Part shown: positions 51,442-59,579 of the stretch, in pieces
How the letters are laid out: each line of letters starts with the position of its first letter
Position numbering within the stretch: the stretch's first letter is position 1
Assembly: GCA_963746175.1 (NCBI GenBank)
Contig: CAVVAH010000008.1
Span: 496,001-560,000 of the forward strand
DNA: 64,000 nucleotides
Direction: 5' to 3'
From: CAVVAH01 sp963746175
GTDB lineage: Bacteria > Actinomycetota > Actinomycetes > JACCUZ01
Notes under the pieces: model-generated
The model's database searches: none
What the model saw: the letters and a program-made list of their open reading frames with translations, nothing else
Told to the model about the DNA's origin: nothing
Made by a program: the position numbers and the translations under genes

Positions 51442-52674
51442 ATGCCCGACGTGTCCTTCGACAACCTGCTGCTGGTCGCCGTGGTGGCGGTCGCCGCGCC
51501 GCTGGCCCTCGGCTTCGCGCCGAGGCTGCGCCTGCCCGCGGTCGTGCTCGAGCTGGTCGCCGGCATCGTGCTCGGACCGTCCGGCCTGGGCTGGCTGGAG
51601 GTCGACCTGCCCGTGCAGGTCCTCAGCGTGATCGGGCTGGCGTTCCTGCTGTTCCTCTCCGGGCTGGAGATCGACGTGCGGCGGCTGCGCGGTGCGCTGC
51701 TCCGGGGTGCAGTGCTCGGCTACCTGGTGACCCTGGCCCTGGGTGTGCCGTTCGGCATCGCCCTCGATGCTGCCGGTTGGGTGCGGTCACCCGTGATCGT
51801 GGTCATCGCGCTGTCCGCGACGTCCCTGGGGCTGGTCGTGCCGGTGCTCAAGGACGCCGGCAGGGCGGGCAGCCCGGTGGGCCAGACTGCGATCCTCGCG
51901 GCGACCGTCGCCGACTTCGCCGCCATCGTGCTCCTCTCCCTGCTCTTCTCCGCCTCGGACGGCAGCACGACCGACCGGCTGGTCCTGCTCGGCCTGTTCG
52001 CCCTCCTGGTCGCGGTCACCGGCGTGGTCGTCGCGCGGGCCGGACGGAGCATGCGCCTGGGTGACGTCCTGGTCCGGCTGCAGGACACCACGGCCGAGAT
52101 CCGGGTGCGAGCCGCCGTCGTCCTGCTCATCGCCTTCACCGCCCTCGCCGAGCACGCCGGCCTGGAGAGCATCCTCGGCGCGTTCCTGGCCGGCGTCGTG
52201 GTCGGCATGGTGGACCGCGACTCCAGCAGCCACCCAGCCTTCCGCACCAAGCTCGAGTCGCTCGGCTTCGGGTTCGTGATCCCCGTCTTCTTCGTCAGCA
52301 GCGGCGCGCGGCTCGACCTCGACGGGCTGCTGGCTCAGCCCTCCGCCATGCTGCGCGTCCCGGTCCTGCTGCTGGCTCTGCTGGTGATGCGCAGCGTCCC
52401 CGCACTGCTTCAGGTGCGCCGGCTCGGTGGCCGGTCGGCCGTCGCCGTCGGGCTGCTGCAGGCGACCTCGCTGCCGTTCATCGTCGCAGCGGTGCAGATC
52501 GGCATCGAGCTGGACCGGATCTCGCCGGTCACCGGCGCGGCGATGGTCACCGCGGGACTCCTGTCCGTCCTGATCTTCCCGGTGGTCGCGCTAGGGCTGC
52601 TTCGTGAAGGCCCCCGCGCTGAGGGCGCGCCGGTGCCGACACCGCGAGAGCCGCGCACCGAGGTCACCAGCTGA
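51442..52674 (+). CDS. CPA2-type cation:proton antiporter (KefB-like)
   Basis: A 410-residue antiporter with about twelve to thirteen spans and no RCK or TrkA domain. FLSGLEIDVRRLRGALLRGA and TSLGLVVPVLKDAG, and ILGAFLAGVVVGMVD, match the KefB/CPA2 family. In this operon, with peroxiredoxin-like and FAD-reductase genes, a role in cytoplasmic pH or potassium control under electrophile stress is possible. Starts 9 bases after the oxidoreductase stop after a GGAGGCTGCC site. Confidence 0.9.
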   Translation: MPDVSFDNLLLVAVVAVAAPLALGFAPRLRLPAVVLELVAGIVLGPSGLGWLEVDLPVQVLSVIGLAFLLFLSGLEIDVRRLRGALLRGAVLGYLVTLALGVPFGIALDAAGWVRSPVIVVIALSATSLGLVVPVLKDAGRAGSPVGQTAILAATVADFAAIVLLSLLFSASDGSTTDRLVLLGLFALLVAVTGVVVARAGRSMRLGDVLVRLQDTTAEIRVRAAVVLLIAFTALAEHAGLESILGAFLAGVVVGMVDRDSSSHPAFRTKLESLGFGFVIPVFFVSSGARLDLDGLLAQPSAMLRVPVLLLALLVMRSVPALLQVRRLGGRSAVAVGLLQATSLPFIVAAVQIGIELDRISPVTGAAMVTAGLLSVLIFPVVALGLLREGPRAEGAPVPTPREPRTEVTS

Positions 52675-52756
52675 GAGCCGCGGGTGCGCGCCCGATCCTG
52701 ACGGGCGGCCGCGGCACCTCGTGCGCCGGCGATGGCCCGCGGACGATGGCGCGCCA

Positions 52757-52804
52757 TTGACACCGATCGCGCGGGCGCTTACTGTCCAGGAAGGTTAATT
52801 AACC
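52757..52804 (+). promoter_or_regulatory. arsR-type promoter with operator over the start site
   Basis: TTGACA (52757-52762) and TACTGT (52780-52785) are spaced by 17 bases, a near-ideal housekeeping promoter. The perfect 12-base palindrome GGTTAATTAACC (52793-52804) lies where transcription should start, in front of the ArsR gene at 52825. An AT-rich palindrome in this GC-rich genome and its position make it a very likely operator for the adjacent ArsR-type repressor. Confidence 0.8.
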
Positions 52805-52824
52805 GATCTGGAAAGTAGTTGGCC

Positions 52825-53187
52825 ATGGCTGTCGCGATCGCCGACGACCGGCTCAGCGAGACCTTCGCGGCTCTCGCCAGCTCGACCCGGCGGGCGATCC
52901 TCGCCCGACTGGCCGAAGGTGAGGCGACCGTCAACGAGCTCGCCCAGCCGTTCGACATGACACTTCCCGCGATCTCGAAGCACATCAAGGTCCTCGAGCG
53001 CGCCGGCCTGGTCATGCGGAGTCACCGAGCCCAGTACCGACCGTGCGCACTGGACGCCGCGCCGCTGGAGCAGGTCTCGACCTGGGCCGAGCGGTACCGG
53101 CCTGTGTGGGAGGCCCGGTTCGACCGGATGGACGACTACCTCGCAGGACTCGGGCCGCGACGAAAGGCGGACGAGCACGATGACTGA
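52825..53187 (+). CDS. ArsR-family regulator (SdpR type)
   Basis: A 120-residue winged-helix repressor starting MAVAIADDRLSETFAALASS; helices STRRAILARLAEGEATVNELAQPF and LPAISKHIKVLERAGLV are the DNA-binding core, and the C-terminus RYRPVWEARFDRMDDYL is typical of the SdpR/ArsR group paired with SRPBCC proteins. No metal-site cysteines. Its own operator lies in front. It overlaps the SRPBCC gene by 8 bases. Confidence 0.9.
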   Translation: MAVAIADDRLSETFAALASSTRRAILARLAEGEATVNELAQPFDMTLPAISKHIKVLERAGLVMRSHRAQYRPCALDAAPLEQVSTWAERYRPVWEARFDRMDDYLAGLGPRRKADEHDD

Positions 53188-53680
53188 CGCCGAGGGTGCT
53201 CACGACGCGGTGGTGATCGAGCGACTCTTCGATGCGCCGGTGGATCTCGTCTGGCAGATGTGGACGGACCCGGAGCACTTCAAGGCCTGGTACGGCCCGG
53301 AGGGCTCGACCATCCCCGTCGCCAGGATGGACGTGCGTGTTGGCGGCACCCGCCTGGTCTGCATGGAGATGCAGTCGCCGGACGGCCCGATGCGGATGTG
53401 GTTCACCGGTGAGTATCTCGAGGTCATCCAGAACCAGCGGCTCGCCTACACCGAGTCCAGGTCCGATGAGCACGGGAACGTGTCACCACCACCGGAGCCG
53501 GGGCTGCCCGAGGGGCACCCAACGACGACCGAGGTCCGGGTCGAGCTCGAAGACGTCGACGGCCGGACAAGGATGCTGATGACCCATGTCGGCGTTCCCG
53601 GCGACTCCGCAGGTGCTGCCGGTTGGGCGATGGCCATCGACAAGCTTGCTGCCCGCGTCGAGGCCCACGACCACCGGTAG
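53180..53680 (+). CDS. SRPBCC (AHSA1-type) domain protein
   Basis: A 166-residue protein with the AHSA1/START-like hydrophobic-cavity fold: VIERLFDAPVDLVWQMWTDP at the N-terminus, AWYGPEG, and the final helix GWAMAIDKLAARVEAH. These proteins bind small hydrophobic ligands. The pairing with an ArsR regulator is a frequent two-gene cassette, and the SRPBCC protein may carry or modify the regulator's ligand. Start ATG overlaps the arsR end. Confidence 0.88.
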   Translation: MTDAEGAHDAVVIERLFDAPVDLVWQMWTDPEHFKAWYGPEGSTIPVARMDVRVGGTRLVCMEMQSPDGPMRMWFTGEYLEVIQNQRLAYTESRSDEHGNVSPPPEPGLPEGHPTTTEVRVELEDVDGRTRMLMTHVGVPGDSAGAAGWAMAIDKLAARVEAHDHR

Positions 53681-53709
53681 GCGCCGGCCCCCGGTGGCGG
53701 AGGACGGGA

Positions 53710-54273
53710 TCAGCGGGGCGCGGGTACCGACATGGACGTCGCGTCCGCCCAGGCGGCACGCGACTCGGGGGTGGTCGGGTCGAAGTCGGCCTTGGTCCGG
53801 CGGAACAGGTCGCGCAGATCTGCCCAGAGCTGGTCCGCCGACGGCCGGCCCCAGAACCAGTAGCCGCCGTACACCTTGTCCACGACCAGGCCCGGGGCCA
53901 CCACGACGGTGTGCGGGACCGTGGCCGCGTGGTGCGGGTCGGTGTACTCGTCGATCTCCAACGTGCGCTGCACCTCGAGGTCGGCGTCGGACAGGAACGG
54001 CCACCACGCGCCGGTGGCGATCTTCATCTTGTTGGTGTCGTGCTGGTCGTTGGGCAGCACGGTCACCATCGAGGTGAAGGACACAGGGACCAGCTCCTGC
54101 AGACGGAGCAGCTCCTTGTGGTGCTGACGTTCGCGCGGGCAGTGCTCGCCGCGGCCCAGCTGCAGGACCATGGCGTCGTCGCCCTGCAGCTCGGACAGCC
54201 GCCGTCGGACGCCGGAGTCGTCGGCGAGCTCGAAGTCCGGCAGGACCGAGCCGATGTCCAGTCCCTTGCTCAT
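53710..54273 (-). CDS. Redoxin-like protein, second paralogue
   Basis: A 187-residue thioredoxin-fold protein that aligns with the redoxin at 48994-49500: C45 in the RGEHCPRE motif, and GYWFWGRP (about 136-143). The peroxidatic surroundings differ, as the WW before the cysteine has become EH. A 25-residue C-terminal extension is present. It is the last gene of the decaying GMC operon; its ATG overlaps the stop of the SMP-30 remnant (ATGA). Confidence 0.75.
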   Translation of the reverse strand: MSKGLDIGSVLPDFELADDSGVRRRLSELQGDDAMVLQLGRGEHCPRERQHHKELLRLQELVPVSFTSMVTVLPNDQHDTNKMKIATGAWWPFLSDADLEVQRTLEIDEYTDPHHAATVPHTVVVAPGLVVDKVYGGYWFWGRPSADQLWADLRDLFRRTKADFDPTTPESRAAWADATSMSVPAPR

Positions 54274-54553
54274 GGTGCCTCCTCATGCTTCCAGGCAGGT
54301 CGCGCCCCGGGCACCCACATCCGGAGCCGGTAGACGCTGGTGAGTGCGGTGACGTACAGGGATCGGCGGTCGTCGTCCCCCCACGCGAGGTTGTGCGGTG
54401 CCTCCGGGAGCCGAAGCGTCCCGAGGTGCCGGCCGTCCGGCGAGAGCACCCACAGGCAAGCTTGACCAGCCGCGGCGCATCGCCGAGCACGCCGCGGAAC
54501 TGCTCGTCGTACGACGTGAACCCCGGGGTCGTCGGGGCGAGGGTGATCCTCAC
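54270..54553 (-). pseudogene. SMP-30/gluconolactonase remnant with internal deletion
   Basis: The N-terminus is VRITLAPTTPGFTSYDEQFR followed by GVLGDAPRLVKLA, in one frame; then, in another frame, come LWVLSPDGRHLGTLRLPEAP and HNLAWGDDDRRSLYVTALTS, VYRLRM, and the stop. The first part fits the beginning and the second the last strands of an SMP-30/gluconolactonase propeller; about 200 central residues are missing and the two parts are out of frame. The junction is at AAGCTTGCCTG. The start overlaps the GMC stop (GTGA) and the end overlaps the redoxin start, showing the former operon. Confidence 0.78.
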
Positions 54554-56179
54554 GAAGGCACCCCTGCCGGCCGCAGCGAGAGGCTCGGCCCCTGCATCGG
54601 GACGACCGGGCGGACCACGGGCTCGCCCAGGGTGGTGGCGCCGAGCCGGCCGGCGACGGTCTCGGCCACCCGTAGCGCGTTGGCGATGATGGTCAGGGTC
54701 GGGTTCACGGCCGTGCTGGACACGAAGAAGCTGGAGTCGGCGACGTAGACGTTGTCCACCTCGTGCAGGCGGCAGTCGAGGTCCAGCGCGGACGTCGCCG
54801 GATCGGTGCCGAACCGCACCGTGCCGTTCTGGTGGGCCACGCCGGCGATCCCGAGCCGGCCGCCGACGTAGGACAGGTTCTCGTAGACCTCGTCGCGGCA
54901 CTGCATGGCCGACAGCAGGCTCTCGAACTTCGCCCGCAGCCGTCGGTGCGCCTCGAGGTTGGTCGGCGTGTAGCGCAACGAGATGCCACCGTCAGCATCG
55001 ACAGTCACCCGGTTGTCGGCCAGCGGCAGGTCCTCGGTCGTGAGCCAGAAGTCGAGGGCGTGCCGGGCGACCTCGGCGGGGTCGGGGTGGTCCTTGACGT
55101 CGAAGCCGATCAGGGTCGCGTCGCTCTTGCCCAGCATCTGCATGGCGCCGAGCGGGAAGGGCCAGTCGCTGTGCGCGTCCCCGTAGTAGAAGTCGTTGAT
55201 CCCCAGGGTCTTCTGGAACCTGGTCGGGTTCGGCGTCCTGGAGAAGGCGATGAGGGAGGAGTTGTTGTGCAGCATCAGGTGGCGGCCCACCACGCCGGAT
55301 CCGTTGCCCAGGCCCGCGCGGGTGCTTGTCGTCGGCCGAGCGCAGCAGCAGCGCCGCCGAGTTGATGGCGCCGCCGGCCACGACGACCACGTCGGCGGAG
55401 TACGTCTCGGTCGCCCCGTCCCGTTCGACGACGACCCGGTCGACCGTGCGCCCGGTCGGGCCGGTCTCGAGCCGGGTCACGAGCGTGTTGGTCAGCAGGT
55501 TGACGTTGGGGTACCGCAGGGCCGGCTGGACCGCGATCACCGCGGCGTCCGCCTTGCCGTTGGTGGGGCAGGCGTACCCGTCGCAGGTCGCGCACCGGAT
55601 GCACGCCGACTGCCACGGCGCCGACTCGTCCATGAGGATGCCGTTGGGGAGCGGGAACGGGTGCAGCCCGGCGCCGGTGAGGTCCGCGGACAGCTGGGCG
55701 ATCCGCGGCTCGTGGCTGATCGCCGGGAACGGGTACGGCGAGTCCTCGGGCGGCTCGGTCGGGTCCAGACCGCGGGTGCCGTGCACCTGGTAGAGCCGTT
55801 CGGCGCGGGTGTACCAGGGCGCCAGGTCGGCGTACCGGATGGGCCAGGCCGGCGAGATCCCGTCGACGTGCTGGACGGCGTCGAAGTCCTGCTCGCGGAA
55901 CCGGAAGAGGATCGCGCCGTAGACCTTGGTGTTGCCGCCGACGTAGTAGTGCTGCTTGGGGGTGAACTGCTTGCCGGTCGCAGCGTCGGTCCAGTGACCG
56001 GCGTTGGCGTACCGCTTGTCGAGCCAGACGGCCCTGGAGTCCCAGTTCTCCACCTCACGGGGGAAGAAGTCGCCGCGCTCGATCAGCAGCACCCGCTTCC
56101 CGGTCGGCGCGAGGGCGTGCGCAAGGGTGCCGCCGCCGGCACCGGAGCCGATGACGATGACGTCGTAGTGGTCGCTCAT
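54550..56179 (-). pseudogene. GMC-family oxidoreductase, frameshifted
   Basis: The first 293 or so residues begin MSDHYDVIVIGSGAGGGTLA (the FAD fold), include GGNTKVYGAILFRFRE and CIRCATCDGYACPTNGKADA, and end SAALLLRSADDKHPRG. The second part resumes in another frame as NGSGVVGRHLMLHNNSS and runs to the C-terminus with NPTLTIIANALRVAETVAG. One extra base in the run at 55313-55315 explains the shift; without it the protein would be 542 residues, normal for the family. It may be a genuine broken gene or a sequencing indel. The operon contains other broken genes. Confidence 0.85.
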
Positions 56180-56204
56180 GGCGGACTCCTCGAGGTGGAG
56201 ACGG

Positions 56205-57142
56205 TCAGACGAGGGCGAGCGGTGCGATCCAGGCGCCGGTGGCGCCGCGCAGCTTCGCGTGCGAGATGACGAGCAGGAACTCGGTGAGGCCGGCGGTTGC
56301 CGCCTCGCTGAGGCGGAGGTTCTCCACCACGACCACGCCGTGCTGGGTGTTCAGGGTCTGCGGGACGACGAACGGCTCGGCCGGGTCCTCGGCGGGGACC
56401 GGCCCGTAGCTCCAGGTGTCGCAGCCGGTGAGGGCGACCCGGTGGTCGGCCAGCCACTCGCCGAGCGCTGCACCGGGGCCGGGCTCCCCCGCGCCGTAGC
56501 GCTCGTCGTCGACCCCCCAGAGCGACCCCCAGCCCGGTGTGGAGGAGCACGGCGTCGCCGGGGCGGACGTGGAGTCCGCGCGGCTCGAGGCGCTGCGCGC
56601 ACGTCCTCGACGGTGACGACGTCGCCCTGGTCCAGCCGGTCGACGCCGCGGACGGCGGCGACGTCGACCAGCAGGCCGCGGGTGACCACCTGCGGGAGCG
56701 TCTCGATCCCGAGGCGGTTGGTCCCCCACTCCTCGGCGATGTCGGAGATCCGGTGGCCGTTGTAGGTCCGCTCCCCCACCTGCAGGTGGTTCAGGCCGTC
56801 CAGGTGGGTGCCCATCTGCTGGGTGGCCGTGATCTGCTCGACCACCCAGTTGACGTCGTTGCGGCCCCAACCCTCGCGGCCGGCGTCCGGCCGGCGGCGG
56901 TTGACGTGGTGCGCGTTGGTCGTGAGGTACTGCCGGAAGGTGCGACCGGGGAAGGCCGGCACGTCGGCGTGCAGCTCGTGCGCGAGGTCGTAGACCCGGC
57001 CCTGGCGGACCAGCCGGACGGCGTCGAGGACCTGCTGGGGACCGATCTCGTTCAGCGCTCCGGCCTGGTCGTCGGCGCCGTAGCGCGACGGCCACCACGT
57101 GGTGCGCGGCTGCGGGAGGCTGCGGACGGACACGTCAGGCAT
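56205..57142 (-). pseudogene. Cyclase-family protein, two frameshifts
   Basis: The first part (MPDVSVRSLPQPRTTWWPSR, then GALNEIGPQQVLDAVRLVRQ and QMGTHLDGLNHL with the metal-binding H-x-D) is a cyclase/kynurenine-formamidase-like metal hydrolase. Frame shifts lie near 56590-56602 and in the C5 run at 56526-56530; after them come GSLWGVDDERYG and GCDTWSYGPVPAEDPAEPF to the end. Removing one base at each site restores about 311 residues. Both look like one-base insertions. Acts probably on an amide or lactone in an oxidative pathway with the neighbouring GMC and SDR genes. Confidence 0.85.
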
Positions 57143-57148
57143 GCCGGA

Positions 57149-57970
57149 TCACTCGCTCGACCAGGTCGTCTCGAAGGACGGGTAGAGGGTGAGCCCGCCG
57201 TCCACGAACAGGGTCTGGCCGGTGATGTACGCCGCCTCGTCCGAGCAGAGGAACGCCGCCACTGCGGCCATCTCCTCGGCGTCGCCGGCGCGCCGCATCG
57301 GGATGTGGCTCTCCACCGCCTGCCTCTTGACCGGGTCGTCGATCCAGGAGCGGTTGATCGGTGTGACGGTGGCCCCCGGACCGAGCCCGTTGACCCGGAT
57401 CCCGCGGGCGGCGTACTCGAGCGCGAGGGTGTGGGTGAGGTTCTGCATGCCGCCCTTGGACACCGAGTAGCCGACGAAGCGCGGTTTCGGGATCACCTGG
57501 TGCACGCTGGAGACGTTGACGACGCAGCCGCCGCGGCCGGAGTCGAGGAAGTGCCGGACCGCCTGCTGCGCGCAGAGGAAGGCCCCGCGGAGGTTGACTG
57601 CCAGCACCTTGTCGAAGTCGGCTACGGCGAGCTTGTCGGTGTCCGCGGCGATCTGGATGCCGGCGTTGTTGATGAGCATGTCGATGCGCCCGTACTCGTC
57701 GAGCACCCGCTCGAACATCGCCGTGACCTGGTCCTCCTGCGACACGTCGGCGGCGACGAGGATCGGTCGGGTCCCGGCGGCGGCCATCTGCTTCATGCAG
57801 ATCTCGACGCCGTGCTCGATCGCGTCCCGCGTCTCCTCGGCGCCGTCGGGGCGACCGACGTAGTTGATCGCCACGTCGACGCCCTCCTCGCCGAGCCGGA
57901 TCGCGATGGCCTGCCCGATGCCCGAGCTGCCTCCGGTGACGACGGCGACCTTTCCGGCCAGACCCTTCAT
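57149..57970 (-). CDS. Short-chain dehydrogenase (glucose 1-dehydrogenase-like)
   Basis: An intact 273-residue classical SDR. Cofactor motif TGGSSGIGQA (about 12-21), NNAG at the expected position, active-site S in NVSSVHQV, Y-x3-K in YSVSKGGMQN, and the closing DGGLTLYPSF. It resembles glucose 1-dehydrogenases and related polyol dehydrogenases. It has an ATG after a GAGGAGG site. It precedes the broken cyclase gene by 6 bases; a TGTAAC box overlaps the stop of the gene upstream. Confidence 0.9.
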   Translation of the reverse strand: MKGLAGKVAVVTGGSSGIGQAIAIRLGEEGVDVAINYVGRPDGAEETRDAIEHGVEICMKQMAAAGTRPILVAADVSQEDQVTAMFERVLDEYGRIDMLINNAGIQIAADTDKLAVADFDKVLAVNLRGAFLCAQQAVRHFLDSGRGGCVVNVSSVHQVIPKPRFVGYSVSKGGMQNLTHTLALEYAARGIRVNGLGPGATVTPINRSWIDDPVKRQAVESHIPMRRAGDAEEMAAVAAFLCSDEAAYITGQTLFVDGGLTLYPSFETTWSSE

Positions 57971-58002
57971 GACTGCCTCCTCGGCGTGCGGTTGGAGGGA
58001 CA

Positions 58003-58028
58003 GTCGCGGCGGGGGCGAAGGTGTTACA
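58003..58028 (-). promoter_or_regulatory. TGTAAC-N16-CGAC element before the SDR gene
   Basis: On the minus strand TGTAAC (58023-58028) and CGAC (58003-58006) are 16 bases apart, a match to the sigma-X-like ECF pattern known from Bacillus (TGTAAC-N17-CGAC). The -35 box overlaps the stop codon of the upstream gene. It would give a leader of about 30 bases including the SDR ribosome-binding site. Confidence 0.45.
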
Positions 58029-58695
58029 GCCCCAGGACCGTGCGAGCGGTCCGGAAGAACGCCACCGCTTCCTCCGCCGTCGTGACCTCGCGCCAGGTCC
58101 GGTGGGCGCCGAACGGTGCGTTCCAGAACGGGTCCGGCGGGACCGGGTCGTGCGGTCCGACGTAGACGTACGGCGTGGGTATCGCGGCGTCGCCGGGCGA
58201 GAAGCCGTAGTTGACGCGGCCAGCAGTGATTCCGAGGTCGAAGTGCTCAGGAAAGATCTGCGGAGCACTCGGCTCCTCCCCCGGCACCTCGGCGGCGAGC
58301 GCGCGCAGCGCCTCGTCCCCCAGCGCGAACCAGCGCGCCAGCGCCGCGGCGGCAGTCGCGTCCACCGTGAGCGCGGCGTTCGGCTCGTAGTCCGTGCCTG
58401 GCGGGTGGGTGGACCAGGGGAAGCCGGGCTGCAGCCCGACGGCGCCGGCAGCGTCGACAAGCGTGGTGAGCGGCGCCCGGCGGACTCCACCCGGCCGGCG
58501 GACCACCACGTCGGCCCCCTCGAGAGACACGACCCGGCCGTCCGGGAGCGGGGGGGTCGTGACACCGTCCGGTGCCGGGAGCAGGGTGATCTCGCCGGTG
58601 GCCCGCTTCCGGGCCGCCGCGAGCAGGTGCTCGGCGGCTCGGTGCAGGGACTGCCGGGTGACGGTGAGCTGGTCGGTCGAGGGCGTTGTCGTCAT
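58024..58695 (-). CDS. Hypothetical protein, first of the oxidoreductase operon
   Basis: A 223-residue cytoplasmic protein of unknown family. Features: STHPPGTDYEPNAALTVDAT in the middle, EHFDLGITAGRVNYGFSPGD, and IPTPYVYVGPHDPVPPDPFW towards the end. The aromatic, proline-rich C-terminal half suggests a beta-rich small-molecule-binding fold. Starts at an ATG 8 bases after a predicted box, so possibly leaderless. Confidence 0.65.
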   Translation of the reverse strand: MTTTPSTDQLTVTRQSLHRAAEHLLAAARKRATGEITLLPAPDGVTTPPLPDGRVVSLEGADVVVRRPGGVRRAPLTTLVDAAGAVGLQPGFPWSTHPPGTDYEPNAALTVDATAAAALARWFALGDEALRALAAEVPGEEPSAPQIFPEHFDLGITAGRVNYGFSPGDAAIPTPYVYVGPHDPVPPDPFWNAPFGAHRTWREVTTAEEAVAFFRTARTVLGL

Positions 58696-58703
58696 GAGCC
58701 ACT

Positions 58704-58748
58704 GTCTCGGCTGCCGCCCGGGCGTAACGCGTGGCCGCGGCCGGGGAC
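58704..58748. promoter_or_regulatory. GTTAC/GTAAC element upstream of the oxidoreductase operon
   Basis: On the minus strand GTTAC (58724-58728) and AGAC (58704-58707) are 16 bases apart and face the operon. On the plus strand the same core reads GTAAC with GGAC at 58745-58748, also at 16 bases. The site resembles the one between GH15 and the redoxin gene, including the flanking CCGGGCGG. Confidence 0.35.
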
Positions 58749-58798
58749 AGCACGCGCATGAGCAGCGCAGCCGACGCCGAACGGGACAGGAGGGAAAC

Positions 58799-58897
58799 CA
58801 CGAGAAGGTCCACGGAGAGACCGCCAAGGGCCTCGGTGCGTCGCACCAGACCGGCTGGACCGGGCTGGTCGCCGACTTGATCGTCCGGCGGCGCTAG
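58799..58897 (+). pseudogene. C-terminal fragment of an MGH1-like (GH63) glycoside hydrolase
   Basis: In one plus-strand frame, HEKVHGETAKGLGASHQTGW followed by TGLVADLIVRRR and TAG. GLGASHQTGW-x-x-L-V is the closing signature of MGH1-like/GH63 glucosidases. No upstream part of such an enzyme is present. It is 33 codons left of a deleted gene. Confidence 0.7.
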
Positions 58898-58902
58898 CCC
58901 GG

Positions 58903-59520
58903 CTACACGGGCTGGGTTTGGGCGAAGTGAAGCTCGAGCCGGCGACGTACCTGCGCGCGTCCGTGGTGCAGCAGGTGCCGAACTTGCGCCGGGGGTTGCT
59001 GCACGATGCCCGCGATCTCGTCGACGTCGCAGGCCGCCACGTCGCGCAGCCCCACGACGACCCGTTGCGCCGCCGGCAGCTGCTCCAGGGCGTCCCGAAG
59101 GACGACGCCGACCCCGTGTGACATAGGCCGGGCGTCCTCCATGGCCGGCCACGCCGTGGGAGGGACCTCCCAGTGGCCAGGCCACTCGGGGTGGGTCGGC
59201 TGCAGGAAGCGGGTCCTGTCCACGGTCGGCTCGCCGCCGTGGCCCTCCTGGGAGGAGACCGTCTCCTGCAGTCCGAGCTGCCCGAGCAGCAGGCCGCAGA
59301 CCGCGGCGCGCAGCCCGGGCGGCGGCCGGTACTCCTTCACCGCCGTCGGCAGCTCCTTCCAGGTGGCGCGTACGACGGACTCGGAAGTGGCACGATCCCC
59401 CGTCAGCACCATCGCCGTGCGCAGCAGGGCCGGCGACCAGGCGAGGACCAACCGGGCAAATGCGGCCTCGTCACCGGCTCGGAGAGCCTTGACGAGGTCG
59501 GCATCCGGGTCCGCGACCAT
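58903..59520 (-). CDS. Sigma factor-like protein with degenerate region 2
   Basis: A 205-residue paralogue of the sigma factor at 46258-46983: both have the DL/ELV-x-x-LR-x-GDEAAF opening, the WP/PW-rich linker and the C-terminal LP-x-x-QRVVV-x-LRDV and LLHRGRA (here LLHHGRAQVRRR). Region 2, however, has lost the conserved DLVQET-like helix (reads SESVVRATWKELPTAVKEYR), and 2.4 is replaced by a proline-rich stretch. It may be inactive for core binding or promoter melting, or a regulator. No anti-sigma gene adjoins it. ATG start. Confidence 0.7.
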   Translation of the reverse strand: MVADPDADLVKALRAGDEAAFARLVLAWSPALLRTAMVLTGDRATSESVVRATWKELPTAVKEYRPPPGLRAAVCGLLLGQLGLQETVSSQEGHGGEPTVDRTRFLQPTHPEWPGHWEVPPTAWPAMEDARPMSHGVGVVLRDALEQLPAAQRVVVGLRDVAACDVDEIAGIVQQPPAQVRHLLHHGRAQVRRRLELHFAQTQPV

Positions 59521-59579
59521 GAAGGCACCGTAGGCCGCCTCGGCCGGCCTGGGCAGGGGCGACGGGAGACGGCGACCCG

